From Pelagibacteraceae bacterium AG-430-F16 (lineage in GTDB: Bacteria; Pseudomonadota; Alphaproteobacteria; Pelagibacterales; Pelagibacteraceae): a stretch of 64,000 nucleotides of DNA. The position numbers and the translations under genes are program-made. The notes under the pieces are model-generated. The model searched no databases. It saw only the letters and a program-made list of their open reading frames with translations, and was not told the DNA's origin. The stretch lies in assembly GCA_003213015.1 (NCBI GenBank), contig QCOG01000002.1, positions 72,001 to 136,000 of the forward strand, given 5' to 3'. Positions 12,008 to 24,089 of this stretch are shown here, piece by piece; positions within the stretch are counted from its first letter, which is position 1, and each line of letters begins with the position of its first letter.

Positions 12008-13000
12008 TTAATTCATTTTATCAACATTTAATATAAAGAGAACATTATGTTTGATCAGGTTATAATAAAGTTTTAATTTTGTTTTAAAAACCATAATAAT
12101 AAAATCGTACCAACTTACTTTCCTTTTAAGCATCCCCATACTATTTCTATTTTTATGAGTATGTTCGTAGGTAACATTTGTAATATTTAATAAATTCAAA
12201 AAGTATAATTGCTTAGACGATAATGTACCCTTTAATCCTTTTCTTAAGCTCGCAATCATTTTTTGTTTTTCAGGTTTTACTAAAATTTTAGTATTACCAA
12301 TTAACTCATATTCTGAAAATAAAGATCCATTATAAGATCCACTCATAAAAAATATTTTTCTCATTATCAAAATAGATAAATTAATTGCAATATCATTTAT
12401 TTTATTACTTTTTATTTTTAATTTGCTCATTAACATTTTACTTTCAAAAGAGGTTATTGGTCCAAATTGAACAACGGAAGAAATAAAATATTTAGGAAGT
12501 TGACCCAATAAAACCTTGTTAATTTCAAAATATGATTTATGGAATTCTGTAAAAGTACCGAACTTTGAGGAAAAAGCCCCACTGAAGAACCTTATTTTTT
12601 TTGTAATGATTGTATCTGCATCCCATAAAACAACTCTTTTATTTTTTTTTTTTAAAAAATAAAAAACAAATGCTAGTTTCAATATTTGTTGGTAATACCA
12701 GGATAGTCTTTTTTTGAATGGGGTTTTGAATTTATATTTTTTTGATAATTTAAAAAATATTTTTTCAAATTTAGAAAAGGATACTATTTGATCCTCACCA
12801 ATTATAATAAATTCATCGTATTTAAGTTTTTTTTTAAAAAATTTAAAATCTTTTTTTGGACAAATGATAAAAATATTTAAATCTCCATAAAAAAATTTAA
12901 GTTTTTGATAGTTCTCAATTATTATTGGTATATTACCTTTTAGAGATACTTGACATATATTTAGTTTGTCTTTGTTAAACTCTATTTTATCTAATTTCAT
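12008..13000 (-). CDS. putative glycosyltransferase-like protein (DUF6492-like)
   Basis: VVLWDADTIITKKIRFF resembles a DxD-containing nucleotide-sugar transferase. Start moved to ATG at 13000, giving an ATGA overlap with the upstream stop; the track ORF begins at 13033. Confidence 0.6.
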   Translation of the reverse strand: MKLDKIEFNKDKLNICQVSLKGNIPIIIENYQKLKFFYGDLNIFIICPKKDFKFFKKKLKYDEFIIIGEDQIVSFSKFEKIFFKLSKKYKFKTPFKKRLSWYYQQILKLAFVFYFLKKKNKRVVLWDADTIITKKIRFFSGAFSSKFGTFTEFHKSYFEINKVLLGQLPKYFISSVVQFGPITSFESKMLMSKLKIKSNKINDIAINLSILIMRKIFFMSGSYNGSLFSEYELIGNTKILVKPEKQKMIASLRKGLKGTLSSKQLYFLNLLNITNVTYEHTHKNRNSMGMLKRKVSWYDFIIMVFKTKLKLYYNLIKHNVLFILNVDKMN

Positions 13001-13794
13001 AAAAGATGCGTGTCTGAAAATATCCAGGGCCATTCAATAACTTTTGAATATTTTCTAAACCAAAATGGTACATATCTTTCAGCAAGAAATGCATATAATC
13101 TAGTTTGATCATACCCTTTTAAATTTTCCAACCCAAAAATTTTTTCGCATTCAAATAACCATTCGAACTGATCATGAAAAAAATCATTTAAAATTTTCTT
13201 TTTTGAAATAAACATGATGTGTGGATTATATATGGTATTTTTCTCTACAAACTCACCAAAATCATTTTTATCTTTTTCTTTCATAACACTTATTGCTTTT
13301 TCAATTACTCCATAGCCATGGTGAAGATCAAATTGAGTTTTAATATTTATTCGGCGATGGTTGAATAAAAGAGAAGGTTTTTTTACTATATTCCTCCAAC
13401 CTCTCTTTAAGAGCTTTGATAATTTTGTTCCAAGAAGAATAGGTTCACAAAGGACTGTTTCATAATTTTCCCACTCGTTCGGTAAACTTTTTAATATAAT
13501 ATTAGAGATATCATTACTTTTTTTATCAATTCTTGAATTTAACCAAAATCTCCTTTTTTGGCAAAATCCTATCCAATCCTCATCGTTTTTATGTTGTAAT
13601 TCGTTTTTCCAAAACCAATAATGAAAAGTTAATTCAGAATAATTTTGCTCTTTATGAAATATATTGTCGTTAAAATCACATTTTAAATACTTGTCTGAGA
13701 ACTTTTTTTTACCTACTGCTGCTAGTTTATAGTTGCTTTCCTCTAAAAAAGGTATTTCTTTATCAGTGACACAGTAAATTTCTAAATTTGACAT
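12997..13794 (-). CDS. DUF4422-like putative glycosyltransferase
   Basis: SELTFHYWFWKNELQHKNDEDWIGFCQKRRFW resembles the 'ENLTGLYWAWKN...IGLCHYRRYF' pattern of DUF4422 proteins. Confidence 0.6.
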   Translation of the reverse strand: MSNLEIYCVTDKEIPFLEESNYKLAAVGKKKFSDKYLKCDFNDNIFHKEQNYSELTFHYWFWKNELQHKNDEDWIGFCQKRRFWLNSRIDKKSNDISNIILKSLPNEWENYETVLCEPILLGTKLSKLLKRGWRNIVKKPSLLFNHRRINIKTQFDLHHGYGVIEKAISVMKEKDKNDFGEFVEKNTIYNPHIMFISKKKILNDFFHDQFEWLFECEKIFGLENLKGYDQTRLYAFLAERYVPFWFRKYSKVIEWPWIFSDTHLL

Positions 13795-13827
13795 GAAATT
13801 AATTTAATTTGATTTATAAATTAAATC

Positions 13828-14904
13828 ATGATTTTTAATAGAAAAAAATTACAATTAATCTATAAATTTTTTATCTCTCAATTATTCAAAATAATCTATG
13901 GAAATGTCATTTTTTCAAATACGAACGATAACGATGTTAAATTTATAGAAATTAATAAAAATAATCATAAATATATGTTTGTCGAAGTTAATAATGGTAG
14001 AATATTTACGGATTATGTAGAGAACGTTGCAATAATAAATAAGAATCAGATTTTAGATCACGTATCTTATCAACAAATAAAAGGAGAGTTAAAGGAACCA
14101 TCTTTAAATGTCGTTATTAAAAAAGGGACACCAAAATTTAAAAAAAAGATTAAAGGAAAAGTATTTTCTCTAGTTCAAGGAGCAAGTGGAAACGTTAACT
14201 ATTTTCATTGGATGTTTGATGTGCTTCCAAGACTAATAATGCTGGAAAAAATTTATAATTTAAATGAAATTGATTATTTTTATGCTCCACAAATTAAACC
14301 ATGGCAATTATCTACTCTTTCTATTTTTGACATATCTGAAGAAAAGTTAATAGACAGTAATCGTTATAGACATATACAGTCTGAAAAAATTCTAGCTGTT
14401 TCACACCCATGGTATAATAAAGGTAAAATTCTTGATGAAGCTAAAAAATTACCAACTTGGGTAATGAACGAAATTGCCTCTAGATTTGAAGAACATGGAA
14501 AAAAATTTGACTGTGGCACCAAAATTTTTATTGATAGAAGAGAGTCTCATTATAATCATTGTCAGATTGTAAATGATGAGGAAATTAAGATCTATTTAAA
14601 AAAAAAAGGGTTTGATATATTTAAAATTGGTGAACTAAGTTTTTTTGAGCAAATATACCTTTTTCAGAATGCTAATATAATTATTGGTGCTCATGGCGCA
14701 GCATTTGCAAACTTAATTTTTTGTAAACCAAATACAAAAGTTTTTGACATTATTCCGAAAAATCATCCCAATACAGTAGATGAAACAATTGCAAAATTTA
14801 AGAATTTAGATTTTAAATTTATCAAAACTGAAGAGCTACCAGTTGAAAAAAAAGTTAATGGGGATATTTTTTTACCTATGGAAGTAATTGATCCTTATTT
14901 GTAA
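13828..14904 (+). CDS. glycosyltransferase family 61 protein
   Basis: NYFHWMFDVLPRLIMLE, FIDRRES, IIGAHGAAFANLIFCKP (DUF563/GT61 motifs). Confidence 0.85.
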   Translation: MIFNRKKLQLIYKFFISQLFKIIYGNVIFSNTNDNDVKFIEINKNNHKYMFVEVNNGRIFTDYVENVAIINKNQILDHVSYQQIKGELKEPSLNVVIKKGTPKFKKKIKGKVFSLVQGASGNVNYFHWMFDVLPRLIMLEKIYNLNEIDYFYAPQIKPWQLSTLSIFDISEEKLIDSNRYRHIQSEKILAVSHPWYNKGKILDEAKKLPTWVMNEIASRFEEHGKKFDCGTKIFIDRRESHYNHCQIVNDEEIKIYLKKKGFDIFKIGELSFFEQIYLFQNANIIIGAHGAAFANLIFCKPNTKVFDIIPKNHPNTVDETIAKFKNLDFKFIKTEELPVEKKVNGDIFLPMEVIDPYL

Positions 14905-15714
14905 TTAATCAATCCATTCTTTAAAATCAGAAAGATTATCAATTAGGTACTTAGGAAAAGTTTCATCAATAGAAACTTTTTTATAATTATGATTTCTTCC
15001 AATAATATCTTTTTTTTCAGTTATCATTTTATTAATTGAGTCTAAAGATAAATATTTTTCATCAATTTTTTCCTTAAAATTTATTGGATCGTTCGTTTCA
15101 CACAAGTTTTTGTATTTATATAATAATTGCTCTGGTTTTTTTAAATTGCAAAAGTGCCAACCGCCTTCATCGATTATATTGTTTAACCGTAACTTATCTA
15201 TTTTCCAAAAAGGTCTTTTTTTAAATTTAAGGTCTCTCAACCACTGAGGAGATTTTAGATACTTTTTTACACAAATTCTACTCCCAAACCAAAATGGTTC
15301 GTTTTCACTTTGAAGATTAAATTTATAATAAAAATGATTTTGTTTAAAAACTGCATATCTCATTTTTTTATTAAATTTTTTTAATTGATTAGGATTTGGA
15401 ATTTCATCTAAGTCTGAGATAATAATTAGATCATCATCTTTACACATCTCCAAACCTCTCATAATTGAATTTCTCTGGAAGTTTTCTCTTAAATAAGGGT
15501 TATTACCGCCTGGCATGTCTGTAACTGGTACGTAAATGATTTTTTTTTTAAATTTATTAAACTTATTTATATCAAATCTTAAATTTTTTGAATTATTTTG
15601 CCATGTTCTATCGCCTTCCACGATAACAAAAAAATCAACATGTTTATCTAAAATATTTAATCTTAAATTTAATAATAAGTCTTCATCCCAATAGGAAAAA
15701 CAATCATAAATCAT
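14905..15714 (-). CDS. glycosyltransferase family 17-like protein
   Basis: MIYDCFSYWDEDLLLNLRLNIL, FFVIVEGDRTWQ, DDLIIISDLDEIPNP (GT17 pattern). Confidence 0.85.
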   Translation of the reverse strand: MIYDCFSYWDEDLLLNLRLNILDKHVDFFVIVEGDRTWQNNSKNLRFDINKFNKFKKKIIYVPVTDMPGGNNPYLRENFQRNSIMRGLEMCKDDDLIIISDLDEIPNPNQLKKFNKKMRYAVFKQNHFYYKFNLQSENEPFWFGSRICVKKYLKSPQWLRDLKFKKRPFWKIDKLRLNNIIDEGGWHFCNLKKPEQLLYKYKNLCETNDPINFKEKIDEKYLSLDSINKMITEKKDIIGRNHNYKKVSIDETFPKYLIDNLSDFKEWID

Positions 15715-15715
15715 T

Positions 15716-17524
15716 TTATTTCTCCTTATTAATTTTCAATACTCCTATGAAAGCTTCCTGGGGTATTTCTACTCGGCCGAATTGTTTTGATTTAGCCTTA
15801 CCTTTTTTTTGTTTATCCAAAAGCTTCCTTTTTCTGTCCCTTGCTCCACCACCATGTATTTTTGTTAAAACATCTTTTTTAAACCCTTTAATAGTTTCTC
15901 TAGCAATAATTTTGCCCCCAATTGCTGCCTGAACAGGAATCATAAAATTGTGACGAGGAATTAAATCTTTTAATTTTTCACAGACTTCTCGACCAATAAT
16001 TTGAGCAAAATCTTTATGGACCATCATTGCAAGTGCATCAACTGTCTCGGAGTTTACTAAAATACCTAACTTTACTAAATCACCCTCTTTATGGCCCATA
16101 ATTTCGTAGTCAAAACTAGCATAACCACTAGTCATGGATTTAAGTCTATCGTTAAAATCGAAGACGACCTCATTTAAGGGTATTTCATAGTTTAACACCG
16201 CACGGTTACCAGAATAATTTAAATTTTTTTGGATTCCTCTTTTATTTTGGCACAGTTTCATTATTGATCCCAAATATTGATCAGGTGTAATTATTGTAGC
16301 TTTTATCCATGGCTCTTCTATCAATTTTATTAAAGTTGGATCTGGTAAATTTGAGGGATTTTGTAAATCTTGGACTTTGCCGTTATTAAGGTGAACTTTA
16401 TAAACAACTCCTGGTGTTGTTGTTAACAAATTAATGTCAAATTCTCTTTCAAGCCTTTCAGTTATAATTTCAAGATGTAGCAGACCTAAAAAACCACAAC
16501 GGAATCCGAGTCCGAGAGCTGAGGATGACTCTGCCTCATATGAAAAACTTGAGTCATTTAATTGTAATTTAGCTAAACCATCTTTTAATTTTTGATACTC
16601 TGAACTATCAACTGGAAATAAGCCACAAAAAACAACTGGTTTACTTGGTTTGAAACCAGGTAAAGCTTTTTTAAGAGGACTTTGAGCTTCACAAATAGTA
16701 TCGCCGACTTTTGTATCAGATAAATTCTTTATGCCTGTAATAATAAATCCTATTTCACCAGATTTGAGTTCTTCAATGTCTTTAGCCTTTGGTGTAAATA
16801 CACCTACTTTTTCTACTATATATTCTTGATCTGTAGACATCATCTTTATTTTCATGTTTTTTTTCAATGTTCCATCTATCACCCTAACTAAAATGATAAC
16901 TCCTAAGTAAGAGTCATACCAGCTATCAACAAGCAAACATTTTAATTGTTCTTTAGTCTCACCTTTTGGTGGTGGTAGTGATGAGACAATCGACTCTAAA
17001 ATATCTTCTATACCTTCGCCTGTTTTTCCTGAGCAAGGAACAGCATTAGATGTATCTATACCAATAACATCTTCTATTTGTTTTTTTGTTCTATCTAAAT
17101 CAGAGGCTGGTAAATCAATTTTATTTAATACAGGTATTATTTCATGGTCTATATCTAACGCCTGGTAAACATTGGCGAGTGTTTGGGCTTCAACCCCTTG
17201 AGTGCTATCCACAATTAATATGGATCCTTCACAGGCATAAAGTGATCGACTAACCTCATAACTAAAGTCTACATGACCTGGTGTATCAATAATATTTAAA
17301 ATGTATTCTTTACCATCTTTTGCTTTGTAATTCAGCTTTACTGTTTGTGCCTTAATTGTAATTCCCCGCTCTCTTTCAATATCCATAGAGTCTAATACTT
17401 GATCTTTCATTTCTCTTTCTGTCAAACCTCCACACTTATGTATTATTCTATCTGCAATTGTTGACTTACCATGATCGATATGAGCGATGATAGCAAAATT
17501 TCTAATGTTATTAAGATTAGACAT
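15716..17524 (-). CDS. lepA: elongation factor 4 (LepA)
   Basis: [31 protein letters not shown]-terminal [42 protein letters not shown]. Confidence 0.97.
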   Translation of the reverse strand: MSNLNNIRNFAIIAHIDHGKSTIADRIIHKCGGLTEREMKDQVLDSMDIERERGITIKAQTVKLNYKAKDGKEYILNIIDTPGHVDFSYEVSRSLYACEGSILIVDSTQGVEAQTLANVYQALDIDHEIIPVLNKIDLPASDLDRTKKQIEDVIGIDTSNAVPCSGKTGEGIEDILESIVSSLPPPKGETKEQLKCLLVDSWYDSYLGVIILVRVIDGTLKKNMKIKMMSTDQEYIVEKVGVFTPKAKDIEELKSGEIGFIITGIKNLSDTKVGDTICEAQSPLKKALPGFKPSKPVVFCGLFPVDSSEYQKLKDGLAKLQLNDSSFSYEAESSSALGLGFRCGFLGLLHLEIITERLEREFDINLLTTTPGVVYKVHLNNGKVQDLQNPSNLPDPTLIKLIEEPWIKATIITPDQYLGSIMKLCQNKRGIQKNLNYSGNRAVLNYEIPLNEVVFDFNDRLKSMTSGYASFDYEIMGHKEGDLVKLGILVNSETVDALAMMVHKDFAQIIGREVCEKLKDLIPRHNFMIPVQAAIGGKIIARETIKGFKKDVLTKIHGGGARDRKRKLLDKQKKGKAKSKQFGRVEIPQEAFIGVLKINKEK

Positions 17525-19909
17525 TTATGATCTTAATTTTGCTCCAGTTTTCTCTTCGACAGTGCTGACTATCTTTTTTGATATATTTGTCAAATCGTTT
17601 TCGTCTAAAGTTTTGTGGTCAGATTGTATTGTCACTTTTAAAGCAATAGATTTTTTACCAGATGGAATATTTTCCCCTTCATAAACATCAAAAATTTTTA
17701 TTTCTTTGATTAAATTTTTATCTATATTCTGGATAACTTCTGTTAAATCTTGAGCTCTAGTATCTTTATTGACTAAAAAAGCAAAATCCCTATCTGACTT
17801 CTGATAATCTGAAAAAGTTAGACTTTCTTTAAACTTTTTATTTTTTGCTTTATATTCAACTAAGTTTTCTAAAAAGATTTCAAATCCAAAAGTATTTGAA
17901 ATTATTTTTGGGTGCAAGGCACCAAAATGTCCAAGAACAAGATTTCCATCTTTTGAGACTATGGATCCTGAAATACCTGGGTGATAATAAGAAGGTGTAT
18001 TTTCCACAACCTTAAAATCTTCTTTTCTTATCTCAAGTTCAGTTAATGATTGAACTAAATCTTTTTTAATATGAAAAACATCTATTAAATCATTTTTCTT
18101 TAAATTATTATCTTCATCTATAGATTGTTTTTTAATCCCACAAACAACTGTGATTTGTTGACCAGGTTTTTTTCCTGTAAAAGTTGGACCAATTTCAAAA
18201 AGGGCTTGATCACCAAATCCTCTGTTAAGGTTTTTTTCTAAATAGAAAATGAGATTTGGATACAAAGAATTTCTTAATACACTTAAATCTGAACTTATTG
18301 GATTTACAATCTTTACGCTTTCTAACTTTTCTTTAAATTTGTTATTAATTTTTTCGTCAGTAAACGACCATGTTATTGTTTCAAGATATCCTTTTGAGGC
18401 TACCGATCTTTGAGCTAAATGAAAATGTTTCTGAAAGTAATTAAGTGTTGGTTTAGTTCGCTTTTTCTCGGGTTCAATGGACCTAATTTTTTCAAATCCA
18501 ATAATTCTAATAACTTCCTCTACTAGATCAATCTCACCAAAAATATCCGGTCTCCAACTTGGAACCTTAACATTGAGAAATTTACCTTTGGTTTTAACAG
18601 TGAAGCCTAAGTTTGATAAGATCTTTTTTATCTCATTAATGTTTATGTTGGTTCCAACTGTCTTTAATACCATTTTGGGGTCAAATTTTATCTCAAGATC
18701 TTTAAATTTTTTTGTCTGCTGTACATCAAATTTAGAAACTTCTCCTCCACAAATTTCTAAAATTAGTTCAATGGCTGAATCCAGCCCAGTAGTTACAGAT
18801 TGAGGATCTACTCCTCTTTCAAAACGGAACTTTGCATCACTATTCAAATCTAATTTTTTAGCAGTTTTTCTTATAATTGAAGGATCAAAATATGCTGACT
18901 CTAATAGTATATTTTTTGTATGTGTTTCTGTGCTTGACCTTTCGCCTCCGATCACTCCACCCAAACCAAGTACACCTTCATCATCCGATATCACACACAT
19001 CTCTTTATCAAGTGTATAATTTTTATTATCCAGGGCTTTAAAACTCTCTCCTTTCTTTGAATTTCTTACGGTAATTTTATTTTTTATCTTGTCTAAATCG
19101 TATGCATGGAGGGGTCGGTTCAAATCAAACATTACATAATTTGTTATGTCAACAACGGCAGAAATAGGCCTTAAGCCTAGTGCTAAAATTCTATTTTTTA
19201 ACCATCCTGGACTTTCAGTGTTTTTAATATTTTTAATGATACAGCTTCCAAAAATTGAACATGGCTGATTTTTATTTTTTTCAATCTTTATCTTTAAATT
19301 ATGTTTAATGTTCTTTTTAACTTTGCTTTTTCTTAGTTCTTTTAGTTTTCCAAAGTTAGAGGCTGACAAGTCTCTCGCTATACCTCTCACACCTAGGCAG
19401 TCTGGTCTATTTGGGGTAATTGATAATTCAATTACATTTTTTCCTTTTTTTTCACCGAAAAATGATTTACCAATTTTTGTTTTATATTTATCATTTAGAT
19501 CTATTATTCCTTCACTCTCATTAGAAAGTTTCAATTCTGACTCAGAACAGAGCATTCCGTAAGAGGTTTCTCCTCTAATCTTTGATACTTCTAATTTCAT
19601 GCCATTTTTTGGAATTACTGAACCCGGCGGTGCATAAATTGTCAAAAGTCCATCTCTTGCATTAGGAGCACCACACACGACTTTAAGTGTATCTTTTTTT
19701 CCTATATCCACATCACATAACTTTAGCCGGTCAGCGTTAGGATGTTTGTTTGCTTTTATTATTTTCGCCACTATAAAGTCACTTAATTCGTTTTTGATTG
19801 GTTCTACTTTTTCTACTTCTAAACCAATGCTATTTAGTTTTTGGATAATTTGGGACTCACTTTTATTTGTCTTTAAATGAACGTCGAGCCAATCTTTAGT
19901 AAATTTCAT
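17525..19909 (-). CDS. pheT: phenylalanine--tRNA ligase beta subunit
   Basis: EMAP-like N-terminus ([26 protein letters not shown]), B3/B4 and B5 domains, [11 protein letters not shown]; adjacent to pheS. Confidence 0.96.
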   Translation of the reverse strand: MKFTKDWLDVHLKTNKSESQIIQKLNSIGLEVEKVEPIKNELSDFIVAKIIKANKHPNADRLKLCDVDIGKKDTLKVVCGAPNARDGLLTIYAPPGSVIPKNGMKLEVSKIRGETSYGMLCSESELKLSNESEGIIDLNDKYKTKIGKSFFGEKKGKNVIELSITPNRPDCLGVRGIARDLSASNFGKLKELRKSKVKKNIKHNLKIKIEKNKNQPCSIFGSCIIKNIKNTESPGWLKNRILALGLRPISAVVDITNYVMFDLNRPLHAYDLDKIKNKITVRNSKKGESFKALDNKNYTLDKEMCVISDDEGVLGLGGVIGGERSSTETHTKNILLESAYFDPSIIRKTAKKLDLNSDAKFRFERGVDPQSVTTGLDSAIELILEICGGEVSKFDVQQTKKFKDLEIKFDPKMVLKTVGTNININEIKKILSNLGFTVKTKGKFLNVKVPSWRPDIFGEIDLVEEVIRIIGFEKIRSIEPEKKRTKPTLNYFQKHFHLAQRSVASKGYLETITWSFTDEKINNKFKEKLESVKIVNPISSDLSVLRNSLYPNLIFYLEKNLNRGFGDQALFEIGPTFTGKKPGQQITVVCGIKKQSIDEDNNLKKNDLIDVFHIKKDLVQSLTELEIRKEDFKVVENTPSYYHPGISGSIVSKDGNLVLGHFGALHPKIISNTFGFEIFLENLVEYKAKNKKFKESLTFSDYQKSDRDFAFLVNKDTRAQDLTEVIQNIDKNLIKEIKIFDVYEGENIPSGKKSIALKVTIQSDHKTLDENDLTNISKKIVSTVEEKTGAKLRS

Positions 19910-20973
19910 TTACTTAAACCTCTATAGTTTGTTGGAACATCTAAAGGATCAAAGCCATAATAATTTAACCATCTATAATCACATTCAAAAAAAGATCTTA
20001 AATCATTAATTCCGTATTTAAGCATTGCCAATCTATCGATACCAATACCAAAAGCAAAACCTTGATAATTTTTTGGGTCGACCTTACAGTTTTTTAAAAC
20101 ATTTGGGTGCACCATTCCACATCCAAGAACCTCTAGCCATTTATCGCCTTCGCCAATAATAATTTTATTTTTTTCAATTCTATAACCAATATCTACCTCA
20201 GCCGAAGGCTCTGTAAATGGAAAGTGACTAGGTCTAAACCTCATCTTAATTTTATCCACTTCAAAAAATTCTTTTATAAAATAGTTTAAACACCCTTTTA
20301 GATGACCCATATTAATATTCTTATCTATGTGAAGACCTTCCAGCTGATGAAACATTGGAGTGTGAGTTTGATCACTATCGCTACGATAGGTTCTTCCAGG
20401 TGCGATTATCTTGAAAGGAGGTTTCCCTTTTAGCATCGTGCGAACTTGAACAGGAGAGGTATGAGTTCTAAGTAAAGTCTTCATATTTTCATCCAAATAA
20501 AATGTATCATGCATATCTTTTGCTGGATGATCTTCGGGAGTATTTAAAGCGGTAAAATTATTATAATCGTTTTCAACATCAGGCCCCTCTTCTACACTAA
20601 ATCCGATTTCTGAAAAAATACATGATATTTCATCAATAACTTGTGATACAGGGTGGATCTTTCCTATTTTGAATTCTTTCTCAGGTAAGGTAACATCAAC
20701 TTTTTCTTTTTTTATTTTTTCATAAAGATCTCTATCTGAAACTTCTGATGCTTTCACTCTAAAAATTTCAAGCAATTCTTGCTTTGCTTTATTTATATTG
20801 GACGCAAAAGTTTTTTTCTCGTCTTCAGACAAAGAGCCAAGTTTTTTAAATTGAGAATTTAAAAAACCATTTTTACTGAAAATGTCTGTTCTTATCAACT
20901 CAATTTCGTTAGAATCCTGAGTACTATTTAATCTGCTTTTAAACTCGATAATTTTTTTTTCAAAATCAGACAT
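19906..20973 (-). CDS. pheS: phenylalanine--tRNA ligase alpha subunit
   Basis: [46 protein letters not shown]. Confidence 0.97.
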   Translation of the reverse strand: MSDFEKKIIEFKSRLNSTQDSNEIELIRTDIFSKNGFLNSQFKKLGSLSEDEKKTFASNINKAKQELLEIFRVKASEVSDRDLYEKIKKEKVDVTLPEKEFKIGKIHPVSQVIDEISCIFSEIGFSVEEGPDVENDYNNFTALNTPEDHPAKDMHDTFYLDENMKTLLRTHTSPVQVRTMLKGKPPFKIIAPGRTYRSDSDQTHTPMFHQLEGLHIDKNINMGHLKGCLNYFIKEFFEVDKIKMRFRPSHFPFTEPSAEVDIGYRIEKNKIIIGEGDKWLEVLGCGMVHPNVLKNCKVDPKNYQGFAFGIGIDRLAMLKYGINDLRSFFECDYRWLNYYGFDPLDVPTNYRGLSK

Positions 20974-21016
20974 TTTTACAGATTATTTCTTAAACTAAGA
21001 AAAACAATAGGGAAGA

Positions 21017-21373
21017 TCAATTAAGTGCAGCTTGAGCTTTTTTAACAATTGTTTTAAACGCCTCGGGGTTATCGTAGGCAATTTCAGCTAGAATTTTTCT
21101 ATCTAGCTTGATACCAGATTTACTTAAAGCATGTATAAATTTTGAATATGTAAGACCTTCATCTCTTACACCTGCGTTAATTCTTTGTATCCACAATGAT
21201 TTAAATTCTCTTTTTTTATTTCTTCTATCTCTATATGCATATTGCATGGACTTTTCCATCGCTTGTCTTGCAACTCTTATAGTATTTTTTCTTCTGCCCC
21301 ACTGACCTTTTACAGCCTTAAAAACTTTTTTATGTTTAGCTCTGCTTGTGACTCCTCTTTTTACTCTTGGCAT
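21017..21373 (-). CDS. rplT: 50S ribosomal protein L20
   Basis: [77 protein letters not shown]. Confidence 0.98.
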   Translation of the reverse strand: MPRVKRGVTSRAKHKKVFKAVKGQWGRRKNTIRVARQAMEKSMQYAYRDRRNKKREFKSLWIQRINAGVRDEGLTYSKFIHALSKSGIKLDRKILAEIAYDNPEAFKTIVKKAQAALN

Positions 21374-21374
21374 T

Positions 21375-21581
21375 TTATCCTCTCAAACTATATGGCATGT
21401 ATGATTTTACAATTTTGCCATCCTGTTTAGACATAACAGTTGTTCCTCTTTGTTTTCTAATTTGTGAATTCGTTCTTTTGATCATACCATGTCTTTTTCC
21501 AGCTTGAGGCATTATAACTTTTCCTCTCGCGGAAATTTTAAATCTTTTTTTAGCTGAACTTTTTGTTTTTAACTTTGGCAT
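21375..21581 (-). CDS. rpmI: 50S ribosomal protein L35
   Basis: [37 protein letters not shown]; immediately upstream of rplT. Confidence 0.97.
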   Translation of the reverse strand: MPKLKTKSSAKKRFKISARGKVIMPQAGKRHGMIKRTNSQIRKQRGTTVMSKQDGKIVKSYMPYSLRG

Positions 21582-21626
21582 AACTGAGGGGGTTATACAA
21601 ATATAATGATAAATTTACAAGAATAA

Positions 21627-22172
21627 TTAAATTGGTTGAATGACCATTATCATCTGTTTGCCTTCAAATTTAGGCTGTAACTCTACTTTTCCAAGTTTTT
21701 CTATATCAGTCTTAATCTTATCCATTAATTCATGACCGAGATTTGAGTGTTGCAACTCTCTTCCTTTAAATTTAATAGTAAATTTTACTTTATCTCCTTT
21801 GCTCAAAAATTTTTGAGCATTTTTAATTTTAAATGAGTAGTCATGAATTTCTGTTACTGGTCTAAGTTTTATTTCCTTAAGTTCTACTTTTTTTTGCTTC
21901 TTCTTTGCTTTATTAGCTTTTTTTTGAGCATCATATTTAAACTTACCCATATCCATAATTTTACAGACTGGAGGTTTAGTATTTTGAGCGATTTCAATCA
22001 AATCAAGCCCTTCATTTTTGGCCATGTTGATTGCTTCTTGAGTATTTAGTATACCCAAATTTTTTCCATCACTGGATATTACTTGGACTTCTTGAGACAT
22101 GATTCTATTATTTGAACGGGGTCCTCTATCCTTAGTTCTTCTCTGAAAATAGTTTTGTTTGAAGTCTGCCAC
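21627..22172 (-). CDS. infC: translation initiation factor IF-3
   Basis: QVISSDGKNLGILNTQEAINMAKNEGLDLIEIAQNTKPPVCKIMDMGKFKYDAQKK. Confidence 0.97.
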   Translation of the reverse strand: MADFKQNYFQRRTKDRGPRSNNRIMSQEVQVISSDGKNLGILNTQEAINMAKNEGLDLIEIAQNTKPPVCKIMDMGKFKYDAQKKANKAKKKQKKVELKEIKLRPVTEIHDYSFKIKNAQKFLSKGDKVKFTIKFKGRELQHSNLGHELMDKIKTDIEKLGKVELQPKFEGKQMIMVIQPI

Positions 22173-24089
22173 TTACAATGATGGAGCTTTGTTTAAAGCT
22201 TGGTAGTGGTTAATAAATTTTTTTAGTTCCATATTTTCTTGTTTTGTAGAGTCCAATTGTCTAATAGTTACACTATTGCTGTCAACTTCTTTTTTTCCAC
22301 AAATTAATAGTATTGGGACCTTTGACAAAGAATGTTCCCTTATTTTGTAATTTAAATTGTGATTTTTCAAATCAACTTCTGAATTTAAACCAGATGCTAT
22401 AAGTTTTTTATTAACTTCAACAGAATAATCATTAAAATCTTCAGAAACTGGTATTACAATTATTTGAGATGGGCTAATCCAGAATGGAAGTTTTCCAGAG
22501 TAATTTTCAATTAATATTCCAATAAATCTTTCAAGGGAACCAAATAAAGCTCGATGTAGCATTACTGGTACTTTTTTTGATCCATCTTTATCTACAAAAG
22601 ATGCACCTAGTCTCCCTGGTAAATTTAAGTCAACTTGAAGAGTTCCACATTGCCAATCTCTTCCTATTGCATCTCTTAAAACAAACTCAATCTTTGGACC
22701 ATAAAATGCACCTTCTCCTTTATTTATATTGTACTCTAATTTTGTAGCTTTAACTGCTTCTAAAAGGGCTTTTTCTGCTTTATCCCAAACATCATCCTCT
22801 CCAACTCTAAGATCTGGTCTATCAGAATATTTTAAAATTACATTTTCAAATCCAAGATCTTTATAAATATTTAAGATAAGATTTGTAACTGAAAGAGACT
22901 CTTCTGTAATCTGATCTTCAGTACAAAAGATATGCGCATCATCTTGAGTAAATGCTCTCACTCTTAACAAGCCATGTAATGCTCCTGATGGTTCATACCT
23001 ATGTACTTTTCCAAATTCGGACATCTTATAGGGTAGGTCCCGATAACTCTTTAAGCCTTGATTGAATACTTGGACGCATCCTGGACAATTCATGGGTTTA
23101 ATAGCAAATACTTTTTTATCCGGAGTTTCAGAGGTATACATGTGTGCACCAAATTTTTCCCAGTGGCCAGATTTTTCCCATAAAGATCTATCTAAGACCT
23201 CTGGTGTATTAATTTCTTTATAACCTGCTTCATTTTGTTTCTTTCTCATATAGTCAATAAGTTTTTGAAATAGAGTCCAACCCCTTTGATGCCAAAATAC
23301 TGCACCTGGACTTTCTTCTCTAAAATGGAATAAGTCCATTTCTTTACCAAGTTTTCTGTGATCTCTTTTTTCAGCCTCCTCTAATCTTTTAATGTAATTA
23401 TCTAAATCTTTTTTTGATGCCCAAGAAGTCCCATAAATCCTCTGCAACATCTCATTTTTTGAATCACCTCTCCAATATGCTCCTGCAACTTTCGTTAATT
23501 TAAAATTTTTACCAATTTTACCAGTAGATGATAAATGCGGTCCTCTGCAAAGGTCATGCCATTTTCCATGAAAGTATATTGAAATCTCCTCAGTTTTGGG
23601 AATATCTTGAATAATTTCTGACTTGTAATTTTCACCAATTTTTTTGAAATGTGAAATAGCCTTATCCCTATCCCAAACTTCTCTGTAAGTTGGTTCATCT
23701 CTATCAACAATTTCTGACATTTTTATTTCGATCTTTTTTAAATCTGCTTCAGTGAAAGGTTCTTTTCTTGAAAAGTCATAATAAAAACCATCCTCAATAG
23801 TTGGTCCAATCGTTACTTGCGTTCCAGGAAATAATTCTTGAACTGCCATAGCTAGAATATGGGCTGTATCATGTCTGATAGTATCAAGACCATCTTTATC
23901 TTTTGATGTTAAAACTTTTACTTCGCAATCCTTTTCAATTTCATAACTTAAATCTTTTAATTTTCCATCGACACTGATAACTAAAGCCTCCTTAGCTAAG
24001 GATTTACTAATTTTTTCAGCAACTTTAAGTCCAGAAACTTTTTCTTTAAAAGCTAATTTTTTTCCATCAGGTAAAGTTATATTAAGCAT
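22173..24089 (-). CDS. thrS: threonine--tRNA ligase
   Basis: RHDTAHILAMAVQELFPGTQVTIGPTIEDGFYYDF, MNCPGCVQVFN, HRALFGSLERFIGILIENYSGKLPFWISP. Confidence 0.97.
   Translation of the reverse strand: MLNITLPDGKKLAFKEKVSGLKVAEKISKSLAKEALVISVDGKLKDLSYEIEKDCEVKVLTSKDKDGLDTIRHDTAHILAMAVQELFPGTQVTIGPTIEDGFYYDFSRKEPFTEADLKKIEIKMSEIVDRDEPTYREVWDRDKAISHFKKIGENYKSEIIQDIPKTEEISIYFHGKWHDLCRGPHLSSTGKIGKNFKLTKVAGAYWRGDSKNEMLQRIYGTSWASKKDLDNYIKRLEEAEKRDHRKLGKEMDLFHFREESPGAVFWHQRGWTLFQKLIDYMRKKQNEAGYKEINTPEVLDRSLWEKSGHWEKFGAHMYTSETPDKKVFAIKPMNCPGCVQVFNQGLKSYRDLPYKMSEFGKVHRYEPSGALHGLLRVRAFTQDDAHIFCTEDQITEESLSVTNLILNIYKDLGFENVILKYSDRPDLRVGEDDVWDKAEKALLEAVKATKLEYNINKGEGAFYGPKIEFVLRDAIGRDWQCGTLQVDLNLPGRLGASFVDKDGSKKVPVMLHRALFGSLERFIGILIENYSGKLPFWISPSQIIVIPVSEDFNDYSVEVNKKLIASGLNSEVDLKNHNLNYKIREHSLSKVPILLICGKKEVDSNSVTIRQLDSTKQENMELKKFINHYQALNKAPSL

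Noticed and set aside
13001-13033. 37-bp overlap between the DUF4422-like and DUF6492-like genes
   Set aside because: An internal ATG at 13000 gives an ordinary 4-bp ATGA overlap, so the long overlap is an artefact of choosing the longest ORF.
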